DNA of 55,117 nt, taken from positions 82,475 to 137,591 of the forward strand of contig JAFCEE010000001.1 of the NCBI GenBank assembly GCA_017609285.1. Direction: 5' to 3'. The position numbers and the translations under genes are program-made. This document shows, in pieces, positions 44,937 through 52,000 of the stretch; within the stretch, counting starts at the first letter, position 1, and every line of letters starts with the position of its first letter. A model generated the notes under the pieces. It did no database searches and was not told the DNA's origin. It saw only the letters and a list, made by a program, of their open reading frames with translations. Source of the DNA: Candidatus Pacearchaeota archaeon. Lineage in GTDB: Archaea > Nanobdellota > Nanobdellia > Pacearchaeales > GW2011-AR1.

Positions 44937-45579
44937 TGAAGTGGGTTATTGGAAAAAACCAAGGGATTTTTTTTACTTTAACTACATCAAAAAAATTTTT
45001 TAGTTTTGTTAGAATATCTTTGATGTCGTATTCAAATAAAGTTACCTTATCTTCAATTTTTGTATCAATGCCAAATAATTTGACAATCGGATAAACTTTT
45101 TTTCTTAATTTTTCATTTGGGAAAGTAATTATTAATTTTCCATGGTTCCTAAGAACTCTTCTTAACTCTTTAAAACCTTTATCTAATTGGGAGCTATGTT
45201 CTATAACTTCTGTGCATATTATTGCATCAAAAAATTTATCAGAAAATGGGGTTTTTTGCATAGAGGCTTTTTTAATTACTATCTCGCTTGAAAAAGATAG
45301 AGATTTTAATTTTTCCCTGAATTTGTCCAAAGCCTCTTTTACTATGTCTATAGCATACAAAGAAAGTGGTTCTTCATGCAGAACTTGCAAAGAGACATAC
45401 CCTGCTTCACATCCAACATCAAGTATTGTTTTATTTTTTGGTTTTATTTCTCTTATTATTTTTTTAACCCTTAGCCTAGAAGGAAAACCTATAATTAGAT
45501 TATTATAAAAAGAATCCATAGGCTCTTTCTTAAATTCCAATTGGGCTGCCCTAAAAGATTTTTTCATTTCTTCATCCAT
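44911..45579 (-). CDS. SAM-dependent methyltransferase, type 11
   Basis: A 222-residue class I methyltransferase: TILDVGCEAGYVSLQVL at 51-67 (motif I), YAIDIVKEALDKF (motif II, acidic), FFDAIICTEVIEHS and LRRVLRNHGKLIITFPNE (post-motifs). Likely modifies a glycan or lipid. First gene of a two-gene minus-strand unit with the GT-C-like protein. Upstream region is shared with the divergent GT2 at 45661. Confidence 0.8.
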   Translation of the reverse strand: MDEEMKKSFRAAQLEFKKEPMDSFYNNLIIGFPSRLRVKKIIREIKPKNKTILDVGCEAGYVSLQVLHEEPLSLYAIDIVKEALDKFREKLKSLSFSSEIVIKKASMQKTPFSDKFFDAIICTEVIEHSSQLDKGFKELRRVLRNHGKLIITFPNEKLRKKVYPIVKLFGIDTKIEDKVTLFEYDIKDILTKLKNFFDVVKVKKIPWFFPITHFIVCRKNER

Positions 45580-45631
45580 TTTATTTAATTAAAATTTATT
45601 GTTTTTAAATATATATGTGAAAATAAAAATG

Positions 45632-45640
45632 TATTTAAAT
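45632..45640 (+). promoter_or_regulatory. TATA box for the DPM-like GT2
   Basis: TATTTAAAT centred about 25 bases before the ATG at 45661, predicting a leaderless mRNA. A further AT-rich TTTAAATA at about 45643-45650 could also serve. Confidence 0.5.
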
Positions 45641-45660
45641 TTAGTTTAAATAAAAAAATT

Positions 45661-46407
45661 ATGAAATATAAAATTAAAGGTAAAGTAAGGAAAAATAAGG
45701 ATTTATCAGTTATTATTCCTACATACAATGAAGCTGAAAATATTAGAGAGTTAGTTAAAAAATTAAAAGAAAATTTAAAAAAAATTGATTTTGAGGTAAT
45801 TATAATTGATGACAATTCAGCAGACGGAACTGCAGAGGCAATAGATAAGTTAGTTGAGCGGTCCAAAGGTGAAATTTTGGCTTTGCATAGATATAACAAA
45901 AGGGGAATATTTTCTGCAATTCAAGACGGCATTAAAGTTGCTAATGGAAAGTATATTGTTATGATGGATTCTGATTTATCACATCCACCTAAGAAAATTA
46001 GAGAAATGTGGAAATTAAGAGAGGATTTTGACATAGTTTCTGGCTCGAGATTTATTAGAGGTGGAAGAATGAGAGCTGGTTTTCTGAGAAAATATGGCTC
46101 TTTTATTTTAAATTTCTTATGTTCTTTGATTGCTAATCTAAAAGTAAAGGATGTTATTGGAGGGTTTCATTTAATGAAAAAAAAGGCTTTTGAGTTTTTA
46201 AAATTCAAATACAACTCCAAATTTGGGGAATTTGATTTAGAACTGCTATATAGAGCAAGACAGAAAGGTTATAGTATTAAGGAAATTCCATTTATATATC
46301 AGTTTAGAAAAAAAGGCAAATCAAAAATGAGTGAAAATATTATTGGTCTATTTTCAATGAGTTTAGTTTATCTGAAGAGAGCTATTCAGCTAAGATTTCT
46401 TGGTTAA
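45661..46407 (+). CDS. GT2 dolichyl-phosphate mannosyltransferase-like (DPM1-like)
   Basis: A 248-residue GT2. SVIIPTYNEAENIRELV, IIDDNSADGT at 49-58, MDSDLSHPP with DSD at 103-105, and GSRFIRGG match dolichyl-phosphate mannose synthases closely. Typical DPM1 has about 240 residues without the TM anchor; the last 20 residues here are moderately hydrophobic. It likely makes dolichyl-phosphate mannose from GDP-mannose for outer-face GT-C enzymes. It marks the end of the glycan island. Confidence 0.88.
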   Translation: MKYKIKGKVRKNKDLSVIIPTYNEAENIRELVKKLKENLKKIDFEVIIIDDNSADGTAEAIDKLVERSKGEILALHRYNKRGIFSAIQDGIKVANGKYIVMMDSDLSHPPKKIREMWKLREDFDIVSGSRFIRGGRMRAGFLRKYGSFILNFLCSLIANLKVKDVIGGFHLMKKKAFEFLKFKYNSKFGEFDLELLYRARQKGYSIKEIPFIYQFRKKGKSKMSENIIGLFSMSLVYLKRAIQLRFLG

Positions 46408-46661
46408 ATTTTTATTTAAAAAGAAAGGCTTTTCTTTTTTCATATTAAAAAAGAATTAATTGTATAAACTAGGGCAGCAACTAAAAGCTTTATTAAATTA
46501 TATATAAAATAATGTATTCTAAGATTTGTAAATAGACTAAAAAATTCTGTTAATAAAAATAAGCATTTGTTCACTATCATCCCTAATAACCTATTTATTT
46601 AAGAGAATTTATAAATATATCTTAGCAATTCATAAGATTTTTTTCTATAGTCTAAGTTTGG
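46408..46661 (+). other. AT-rich intergenic stretch
   Basis: 254 bases between the convergent GT2 and small membrane protein genes. Very AT-rich with several TATA-like strings (for example around 46498-46512), but no open frame of note, hairpin with T-run, tRNA or repeat that I can support. Confidence 0.5.
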
Positions 46662-46961
46662 TTAAGCAAATAAACTAAAAACTCCTTTTTGTAATAAAAA
46701 TAATGAAATGAGAATTATAATAAAAGAAGGTAAAGGAGAGTTGAGAGTGATAAAAATTAGGGAGGCTGAAATTATGTCAAAAAAACTAACTACAGAAAGG
46801 TTAGCTATAGAAATGCTTGTAATTGAAAAGAAAATTCCTTTTATTAGAAGATAAAAAGCAAGGACTAAAATAAACTTAGCTGGAATTATATGAAAAAAAT
46901 GGAAAATCCAGAGTGATAAAGCTGTTAAAATATCAAGTGAGCCTAGAATTTTAATTATCAT
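46662..46961 (-). CDS. Small four-helix membrane protein
   Basis: A 99-residue, almost wholly hydrophobic protein. GSLDILTALSLWIFHFFHIIPAKFILVLAFYLLIKGIFF is a pair of helices with a short loop; two more follow (LSVVSFFDIISASLIFITL and FIIILISLFLLQKGVFSLF). Small archaeal membrane proteins of this pattern are known but uncharacterised. Its start overlaps the stop of the upstream YdjM-like gene by four bases. Confidence 0.6.
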   Translation of the reverse strand: MIIKILGSLDILTALSLWIFHFFHIIPAKFILVLAFYLLIKGIFFSITSISIANLSVVSFFDIISASLIFITLNSPLPSFIIILISLFLLQKGVFSLFA

Positions 46962-47395
46962 TTTTTCTTAAAATAGTTGTAGATTGAATATGATAAAAAA
47001 AGTTTTCTTTTTGCTGTTTGTAAAGGAATATCTTCTATTAAATCTTCAAACAGGTGTATTAAAAATCCAAGAAAAACAAAAAAAAGAGGTTGATAGAAAA
47101 AAGACAAAACTAAAACAAAAAAAAGAGGTTCTATTCCATGAAAAATCATAAAACTATGTTTATGTTTTTTTCTTTCCTCTGGAGACATTTCAAGCCATTT
47201 ATCTTTTTTCGCAAGAAACCATTTATAAGCTATCTTTAAACTTAAGTCTTTCTTTTTGAAAACATAGTAAAGGTAATGGTCTACATCTATGAGGAAAGAT
47301 GAGAAAAAGAAAATTAAAACATAAATTGGCTTAAGAATAAATAAGAGAGGTAGAGAAATAAAAAGATTAATTATAAGATGAGTTTTAGGCAACAT
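46958..47395 (-). CDS. YdjM/DUF457-like membrane metal-dependent hydrolase-family protein
   Basis: A 145-residue protein with about four TM helices. The family ligands appear: H6 in PKTHLIIN, DVDHYLYY (D37, D39, H40), HKHS, and the later IHLFEDLIED. The YdjM group is annotated as membrane-bound metal-dependent hydrolase, but biochemical activity is poorly known. It follows SecD by one base, and lies in the same transcript as SecF-SecD. Confidence 0.68.
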   Translation of the reverse strand: MLPKTHLIINLFISLPLLFILKPIYVLIFFFSSFLIDVDHYLYYVFKKKDLSLKIAYKWFLAKKDKWLEMSPEERKKHKHSFMIFHGIEPLFFVLVLSFFYQPLFFVFLGFLIHLFEDLIEDIPLQTAKRKLFLSYSIYNYFKKK

Positions 47396-47396
47396 C

Positions 47397-48935
47397 TTAA
47401 CTTTCTATTCTTTTTAATATTTCAGCAAAAGCTGGTCTTGTTATTAATACTCCTGTTGTTATGCCTATTATTGAGGTTACAGCAAAACCTCTTAATAAGC
47501 CAGCCCCTGCCCAGTATATTGGAAACAGGGAAGCTAAAGAAGTGAAGTAAGCCCCTACTATAATAAAGAGCGCTCTTTTAATTCTCTCTATCATACCTAA
47601 ACTCAAACCTGTTCTTGATTCATCTAGCATTATTATTTGTTGGTCTACACCTGTTCCAATAACTACTAAAATTCCTGCGATACTTGCCAAATCAAGATTC
47701 CATTTAATAAAAGAAGCAAAACCTAAAATTATAATAACTTCAGAAAAGCTTACTAAAAGTAAGGAGAGAGAAGATTTTATTTTCCTGTATCTTATAAAAA
47801 CAATAAAAGCTACAGCTGCTAAGGAAGAAAAGCCAGCAAGAAATAAGTATTTGATAAATTTCTGTCCCAGTAAAGGAGAGATTGTATCTAATTTGACTAT
47901 TTCTAATTTATAGGGTAAGGAACCTGTAATAAGAATTGTTTGTAATTTATTCATATTTTCTTTTGCTGAGTTATAGGCTTCTTCTTGAGTATTTCCAAAA
48001 CCAGAACCTGAAACAGCCACTTGGGTTGTTACCCTACCTTTCAAATCTTCTGAGATAAGTAAAGAATCAACTAGCGTATCATCTAAATAGAGGTCAAGCT
48101 TCTTGTCTAGATAATTGCCTTGTTCAGTTATATTTACTTCAAGTTTATCTGTTATTTCTGCGTGTCTTTCTGCTGCTTCTGCACTTAAATAGATAACAAA
48201 AGTAAATCTGCAGGCATAACCTTCCTGTATTTGAGAACAAGATTCTATTCTTGCACAGGTTGCATCATTTCTACAGACAGAAGTTATATCCTTTTTTCCT
48301 CCAACAAAAACTGTTTCATTTCCAATTTTTGCCTCAAATTTTCCTTGCTTGCCTACTAATTCTTTTAAATCTGTGGGCGTGGCTCCAGCAATTTCTACTA
48401 ACATATAATTATTTCCTTCCAAATCTTTTATTGGCCTTATAGTCACATCAGATAAACCATAAACATTAAATCTCTCACTTGAAACGGAGATTAAGTCAGA
48501 TATTTCCTGCGAGGAAAGAGAAACATTTGATGGCTTAACTAAAGCTCTTGCACCACCACTTAGGTCTAAGCCAGTTTTAATTCTTGTCTTTGGAATTTTG
48601 GACAGGGTAATTTCCGGAGGTTTGTCTGTAAAAAGAATAAACTCTTTTTCTCCTGTTTGGATTATAATTTTTGTATAGTTTTTAGAAAGATTTCCTGAGG
48701 GAAAAATTTCTGAAATAATTTTGGAATAATCTTCTAAAGTTTTAATTGGCCGACCATTAATTTTTTCAATTAACATGCCTGGTCTTAACCCTTGTTCAAA
48801 AGCAGTAGAGTTTTTATCTACACTCTTTATTATGATTCCTGATTTCCATGAGGGAGATATTGCGAGTATAGCAAAAGCTATAAAAGCTATTAGAAGCCAT
48901 AACCTGAATCCTATTTTTACCATTTTAACTTTCAC
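47397..48935 (-). CDS. secD: Protein-export membrane protein SecD with PDZ-like domain
   Basis: RND-superfamily partner of SecY, using the proton gradient to help translocation. An N-terminal TM helix (10-28), then a PDZ-like segment at about 32-105 (GIIIKSVDKNSTAFEQGLRPGMLIEKINGRPI), then the SecD D1 motif TGLDLSGGA at 121-129, a large external domain, and a C-terminal five-TM block with VVIGTGVDQQIIMLDE. 512 residues. It overlaps SecF by four bases. Confidence 0.93.
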   Translation of the reverse strand: MKVKMVKIGFRLWLLIAFIAFAILAISPSWKSGIIIKSVDKNSTAFEQGLRPGMLIEKINGRPIKTLEDYSKIISEIFPSGNLSKNYTKIIIQTGEKEFILFTDKPPEITLSKIPKTRIKTGLDLSGGARALVKPSNVSLSSQEISDLISVSSERFNVYGLSDVTIRPIKDLEGNNYMLVEIAGATPTDLKELVGKQGKFEAKIGNETVFVGGKKDITSVCRNDATCARIESCSQIQEGYACRFTFVIYLSAEAAERHAEITDKLEVNITEQGNYLDKKLDLYLDDTLVDSLLISEDLKGRVTTQVAVSGSGFGNTQEEAYNSAKENMNKLQTILITGSLPYKLEIVKLDTISPLLGQKFIKYLFLAGFSSLAAVAFIVFIRYRKIKSSLSLLLVSFSEVIIILGFASFIKWNLDLASIAGILVVIGTGVDQQIIMLDESRTGLSLGMIERIKRALFIIVGAYFTSLASLFPIYWAGAGLLRGFAVTSIIGITTGVLITRPAFAEILKRIES

Positions 48936-49822
48936 CCTAAACCTTTATTTTCAGCATACCATTTCAATATGCCTAGATTAGTAATCCAAGTATTTATTAA
49001 ATCGAAAGATAAACCAATAATTAAAATTGAAAATATTTGAGTTAGAGTTTTTGATAAAGTAAAAACTATAAGAAGAGAAACTGAAACAGCTGCTAAGGAT
49101 GTTAGGGTCATAGTTAAACCAGTTTTGAAAGCTAATAATATTCTAGTATTAAGAGAGGCTTCTCTTCTTTTTAATATTCTTGTTGTTAATAAAATGTCTG
49201 AATCTACACTATAACCAATTAACATTAAGAAAGCCACTATCCCCGCAGCTGAAACCTTCATACCCAAAAGATTTACTAATGCAAGAGACATTACTATATC
49301 AGCAAAAGCTGATAAAATTACTGCAAAACTTGGCACAAAAGTTCTAAAAATTATAAATACTACAAGAGACATTAAAATAAAAGCTATGATTATTGCTGTT
49401 CTCAATTGTCTATAAAAACCCTGACTTAAAGAAGAACCTGTAAATTCTATGCTTGAATTTTCATCAGTTAAATCAAAACCTAAATAAGATTCAAGTTCGG
49501 ATTTAACTTTTTCCGGTTCTTCTGAAACCTCAATGATAAATGCTTCTTGGTTTCCTGTCCTTAAGTCAGAAATTTCGCGAACACTAAAATCGGTAAAAGT
49601 TTTTTCTAAAAAAATTTTTAATTCATTTAAATCAGTTTGGGCAAAAACAGTTATAGAAGTGCCTCCTTTTAAACTTATATCTCTATTGATTATGTCTCCT
49701 GTTTTTTGATAGAAAGAAAAGAGATAGATAAGAGAAGTCAATAAAAGCAAAGCTGGTATGAATAATAAGAGTTTATAGTATTTATCATGCCAGTTTTTTT
49801 TCTTTTCAGCTTCAGATTCCAT
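48932..49822 (-). CDS. secF: Protein-export membrane protein SecF
   Basis: 296 residues. TM1 at about 18-36 is followed by the D4 motif SLKGGTSITV near 46-55, an external domain, and five TM helices with GYSVDSDILLTTRILKRR, the SecF signature. It lies upstream of SecD in the transcript, an order seen in archaea. Immediately upstream are tRNA-Gly and tRNA-Arg on the same strand. Confidence 0.95.
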   Translation of the reverse strand: MESEAEKKKNWHDKYYKLLLFIPALLLLTSLIYLFSFYQKTGDIINRDISLKGGTSITVFAQTDLNELKIFLEKTFTDFSVREISDLRTGNQEAFIIEVSEEPEKVKSELESYLGFDLTDENSSIEFTGSSLSQGFYRQLRTAIIIAFILMSLVVFIIFRTFVPSFAVILSAFADIVMSLALVNLLGMKVSAAGIVAFLMLIGYSVDSDILLTTRILKRREASLNTRILLAFKTGLTMTLTSLAAVSVSLLIVFTLSKTLTQIFSILIIGLSFDLINTWITNLGILKWYAENKGLG

Positions 49823-49855
49823 AATTAAAAGAAAAAAGGAGTGTTTAAAAAATTA

Positions 49856-49926
49856 TGCGCCGGCCGGGATTCGAACCCGGGTCAACAGCTTGGAAGGCTG
49901 TGGTCCTGCCACTAGACTACCGGCGC
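49856..49926 (-). tRNA. tRNA-Gly(TCC)
   Basis: Full cloverleaf on the minus strand: 7-bp acceptor GCGCCGG/CCGGCGC, D arm GTCTAGTGGCAGGAC, anticodon arm ACAGC-CTTCCAA-GCTGT with anticodon TCC, variable TGAC, and T arm CCGGG-TTCGAAT-CCCGG. Discriminator A. CCA is not encoded. No intron. Confidence 0.96.
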
Positions 49927-50003
49927 TAGAGGTATAAAATAGGGGGGATTTTAAAACTTTCTGGAAACGCCCCTGCCAGGATTCGAACCTGGGACACCCA
50001 GCT

Positions 50004-50014
50004 TTCTTCTTAGA
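50004..50014 (-). other. Candidate tRNA-Arg intron 2 (canonical 37/38 site), 11 bases
   Basis: Minus-strand TCTAAGAAGAA between A37 and A38. Flanked by a bulge-helix-bulge-like structure with one C-A mismatch in the central helix. Size is at the lower limit for archaeal tRNA introns. Confidence 0.55.
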
Positions 50015-50021
50015 TAGGAGG

Positions 50022-50033
50022 TTCACCATTATT
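50022..50033 (-). other. Candidate tRNA-Arg intron 1 (non-canonical 30/31 site), 12 bases
   Basis: Minus-strand AATAATGGTGAA. Its GGTG pairs with exon CACC (four bp), leaving 3-base bulges AGA and AAC as in a bulge-helix-bulge splice motif. Removal restores C31-G39. Confidence 0.6.
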
Positions 50034-50096
50034 CTGGTGCTCTATCCAGACTGAGCTACAGGGGCTCATTTTAAGAAAAAAATAGAAATTATAAAA

Positions 50097-50615
50097 CTAT
50101 CTTTTTAAGAAAGATAGAAAACCTTTCTTTTTTACCTTTTGTGGTTTGTATTTGGGTCTGAGAAAAATAACTTGTAAGCCATAAGCTTGAGCAGATTTTG
50201 CTTGTACAAGATCTGCTGTAATTAGTATTGCTTTATTGTTTTTAGCAATATTTCTTACTAAAGCATCAATTTCACCTGATTTAGCATACCTAATCTGCAT
50301 CTCATTTGGCCGAGTTCCCTGAAAATGGACTTTAATCCCTTGTTCTTTATAGCTGTGTAATTTAGCTACTTCTTCTAAACCAACAAAACCTTCTTCCTTA
50401 CCCTTGTTGGCAAGATTTTCCAATTCAGCCATTACTGCATTAGGAATTATAATTCTTCCTTTTAAACCTTTTTTAATTAGTTTTGGTAAAAATTTATTAA
50501 TTATCGCTGATGTATCAACTACATATTGTTGTTTTTTTATTGGGATTTTTTTCCTTAAAGTTTTTCTTGCTTTTATTTTTATTTGTTGAGTTCTTGTTTT
50601 TTTCTTTCTTTTCAT
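50097..50615 (-). CDS. PIN-domain ribonuclease-like protein
   Basis: A 172-residue protein with a very basic N-terminus (MKRKKKTRTQQIKIKARKTL) then a PIN fold: D34 in YVVDTSAI, E64 in VMAELENL, D117 in SGEIDALV and D135 in ILITADLV are the four acidic metal ligands. The C-terminal tail is again Lys-rich and may bind RNA. An open frame extends upstream through tRNA-Leu but this is not coding; the ATG at 50615 is chosen. It sits between tRNA-Leu and tRNA-Arg in one direction, without an antitoxin gene, so RNA processing is more likely than a VapC toxin. Confidence 0.83.
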   Translation of the reverse strand: MKRKKKTRTQQIKIKARKTLRKKIPIKKQQYVVDTSAIINKFLPKLIKKGLKGRIIIPNAVMAELENLANKGKEEGFVGLEEVAKLHSYKEQGIKVHFQGTRPNEMQIRYAKSGEIDALVRNIAKNNKAILITADLVQAKSAQAYGLQVIFLRPKYKPQKVKKKGFLSFLKR

Positions 50616-50623
50616 TTTCAAGA

Positions 50624-50707
50624 TGCGAGGGCTAGGATTCGAACCTAGGAACCCACTAAGGGACGGGATCTTGAGTCCCGCGCGTTTGACCACTTCGCTA
50701 CCCTCGC
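50624..50707 (-). tRNA. tRNA-Leu(CAA)
   Basis: Class II tRNA on the minus strand: acceptor GCGAGGG/CCCTCGC, anticodon arm CGGGA-CTCAAGA-TCCCG with anticodon CAA, long variable arm around TCCCTTAGTGGG, T arm CTAGG-TTCGAAT-CCTAG. Discriminator A, as expected for leucine. CCA not encoded. Its first ten bases overlap the 3' end of the homing endonuclease frame. Confidence 0.95.
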
Positions 50708-51450
50708 TTATATAATTTATATGGGTTAAGCTTATTTTTAAGTATATCTTTTCTTTGTTTTATCTTTGTATTTGGAGGGCAAAAACCAAATCTTTTCCAT
50801 ATTAAATATTTTGTATTATGTTTTGGATTTGATGGTTTAAGCTCTTGAAACCATCTATGTATGCTATTAATCTCATTTATTTCTAAGATGTGGATATCAC
50901 TACGATTTCTATGACAACTAAACCCTCCTTTTAACATTCTTTTTACACACCTAAAATCATATTTTTTACATAAACTGAAAATTTGCTCTATTAATTTTTG
51001 GGATATACTACAGATCCTTATTCTGATTTTTGAATGATAGTTAGAATTAAAGATGTTAGCATATCTAGTATAATCTTTTTGACAGAATACACAACCATCT
51101 GTATCAAAAATTCCTCGAAGAAACGAAAAAACTATCTGTTTATCTGAGTTGAGTATCCAATCTGGCACAAATGCTGATTTTACTTTTCTCCCTTTAGCTA
51201 AACCAAGACTTAATAATCTTTTGATTACATTTTTTTTATATACTGAAATTCCATATACTCGCCAATATCTGAAATTCTTAGGTTTTATATTGATTTTTAA
51301 GACTTCATTTATTAAATCTGTAAGATGCTTATCATAATAATCTTTATCTTCTTCTGGATCACCAACAATAAAAAAACCTTTCTCCCTTTCCTCTATCCAA
51401 CCATCCCCCATAATGGCTCCACATAATTCTGCTTCTTTAATCCCACCCAT
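50698..51450 (-). CDS. LAGLIDADG homing endonuclease, free-standing
   Basis: A 250-residue two-motif LAGLIDADG protein. Motif 1 is LCGAIMGDG at 9-17 (catalytic D16) and motif 2 FLRGIFDTDG at 110-119 (D118), each followed by a DNA-binding saddle. The stop codon TAG is formed by the TAG at positions 8-10 of the tRNA-Leu gene, so the gene abuts and slightly overlaps it. There is no host intein, and no visible intron boundary in the tRNA. It is probably mobile; the tRNA-Leu gene or its flank may be the target. Minus-strand TATA element GTATAAAAAG (plus orientation) at 51539-51548. Confidence 0.88.
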   Translation of the reverse strand: MGGIKEAELCGAIMGDGWIEEREKGFFIVGDPEEDKDYYDKHLTDLINEVLKINIKPKNFRYWRVYGISVYKKNVIKRLLSLGLAKGRKVKSAFVPDWILNSDKQIVFSFLRGIFDTDGCVFCQKDYTRYANIFNSNYHSKIRIRICSISQKLIEQIFSLCKKYDFRCVKRMLKGGFSCHRNRSDIHILEINEINSIHRWFQELKPSNPKHNTKYLIWKRFGFCPPNTKIKQRKDILKNKLNPYKLYKRG

Positions 51451-51611
51451 TTTAAAATTGGGTTTTCCTCATTTAAAAGGTTATCTACGAAGAATTTGTT
51501 ACTCTGGCACTCCCGTCAACTAAAAAAAAGAAAAAGAGGTATAAAAAGTTTGTTAAATATTTATTTTTCTCTTGTGAATATTTTTTGAAACTGAAGTTAT
51601 TTTTGTCATAG
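51451..51611 (-). other. Leader region of the homing endonuclease
   Basis: Non-coding. A minus-strand TATA (51539-51548) predicts a start near 51518-51520, giving a leader of about 70 bases whose first 25 (51497-51520) are G+C richer than the surroundings and could belong to a small RNA or an operator. No open frame. The rest is AT-rich. Confidence 0.4.
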
Positions 51612-51682
51612 AAAAAAGGCAGTACAAGTCAGCGTACAGTAGACACCGAAGTGTCGTCCTGTAAAAACTGATTACTCCTGCC
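51612..51682 (-). ncRNA. Candidate structured small RNA with own promoter and poly-T terminator
   Basis: Minus strand, 65-nt body plus T6. It folds into one long hairpin: GGC (51682-51680) with GCC (51620-51618); AGTA with TACT; TCAG with CTGA; TACAG with CTGTA; and an apical GACAC-TTCG-GTGTC stem with a C(UUCG)G tetraloop. A TATA box at 51704-51713 is about 26 bases before the first G of the stem, and the 3' GCC is followed directly by TTTTTT (51617-51612). It is markedly G+C richer than its surroundings and has no open frame. I do not recognise a known family (not tRNA, C/D, H/ACA, RNase P or SRP). Confidence 0.62.
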
Positions 51683-51703
51683 TTAAGGGAGTAAGATCAT
51701 TGA

Positions 51704-51713
51704 TATATTTAAA
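51704..51713 (-). promoter_or_regulatory. TATA box for the candidate small RNA
   Basis: Minus-strand TTTAAATATA preceded by AAAAGA (BRE-like). Centre 26 bases before the predicted start at 51682. Confidence 0.55.
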
Positions 51714-51836
51714 TCTTTTGATAATATTTGTTGCATAAAGACACTGACAGAATTTAAATTACTTATATTAACTTAAATTACAAAATTTCTAAATAAATTA
51801 TTATGTAACTATAAAGAAGAATAAATAAAGTGTAAA

Positions 51837-51950
51837 GAAGACAGCTTTATGCCTTCCCTTCCTCTCGGAAAGTACAGACATAAACGTAGCCAGCTTAACT
51901 TCTGTGTTCGGAATGGAAACAGGTGTTTCCTGACTACTATGGCTGTCTTC
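51837..51950 (-). rRNA. rrf: 5S ribosomal RNA
   Basis: Minus strand. Helix I is GAAGACAGC at the 5' end (51950-51942) with GCTGTCTTC at the 3' end (51845-51837). The internal CCGAACACAGAAGTTAAGC loop B/helix III segment is the hallmark of 5S rRNA. About 114 nt. It stands alone, not linked to 16S/23S, as in several DPANN genomes. A TATA-like CTTTAAAAAT at 51980-51971 lies about 26 bases upstream of the 5' end. Confidence 0.95.
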
Positions 51951-51970
51951 ATAAGAGCTGAGAAAAGAGG

Positions 51971-51980
51971 ATTTTTAAAG
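51971..51980 (-). promoter_or_regulatory. TATA box for 5S rRNA
   Basis: Minus-strand CTTTAAAAAT, centred about 26 bases before the 5S 5' end at 51950. The divergent rnp4 gene begins 21 bases away, so the region is shared. Confidence 0.55.
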
Positions 51981-52000
51981 TTTATTATGCTCATTCTGAA

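Larger units (their letters stand above)
49968..50065 (-). tRNA. tRNA-Arg(CCT), apparently interrupted by two short introns
   Basis: The acceptor GCCCCTG/CAGGGGC, D arm GCTC...GAGC, variable GTGTC and T arm CCAGG-TTCGAAT-CCTGG are clear, but the anticodon region is 23 bases too long. Removing 12 bases (50022-50033, between positions 30 and 31) and 11 bases (50004-50014, between 37 and 38) leaves a perfect arm CCAGC-CTCCTAA-GCTGG, anticodon CCT. The first junction can form a 4-bp helix CACC/GGTG flanked by 3-base bulges AGA and AAC cut after the second base; the second has CTCC/GAAG (one mismatch) with bulges TAT and AAA. A20 in the D loop and discriminator G fit arginine. CCA is not encoded. 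The intron model is inference. Confidence 0.8.

Noticed and set aside
49968-50065. Single 23-base intron in the tRNA, leaving loop ATAATGG
   Set aside because: It would give anticodon AAT with A34, not used in archaea, and no bulge-helix-bulge structure; the two-intron model fits better.
50616-50693. In-frame N-terminal extension of the PIN protein
   Set aside because: Those codons lie in tRNA-Leu; the ATG at 50615 gives a normal N-terminus.
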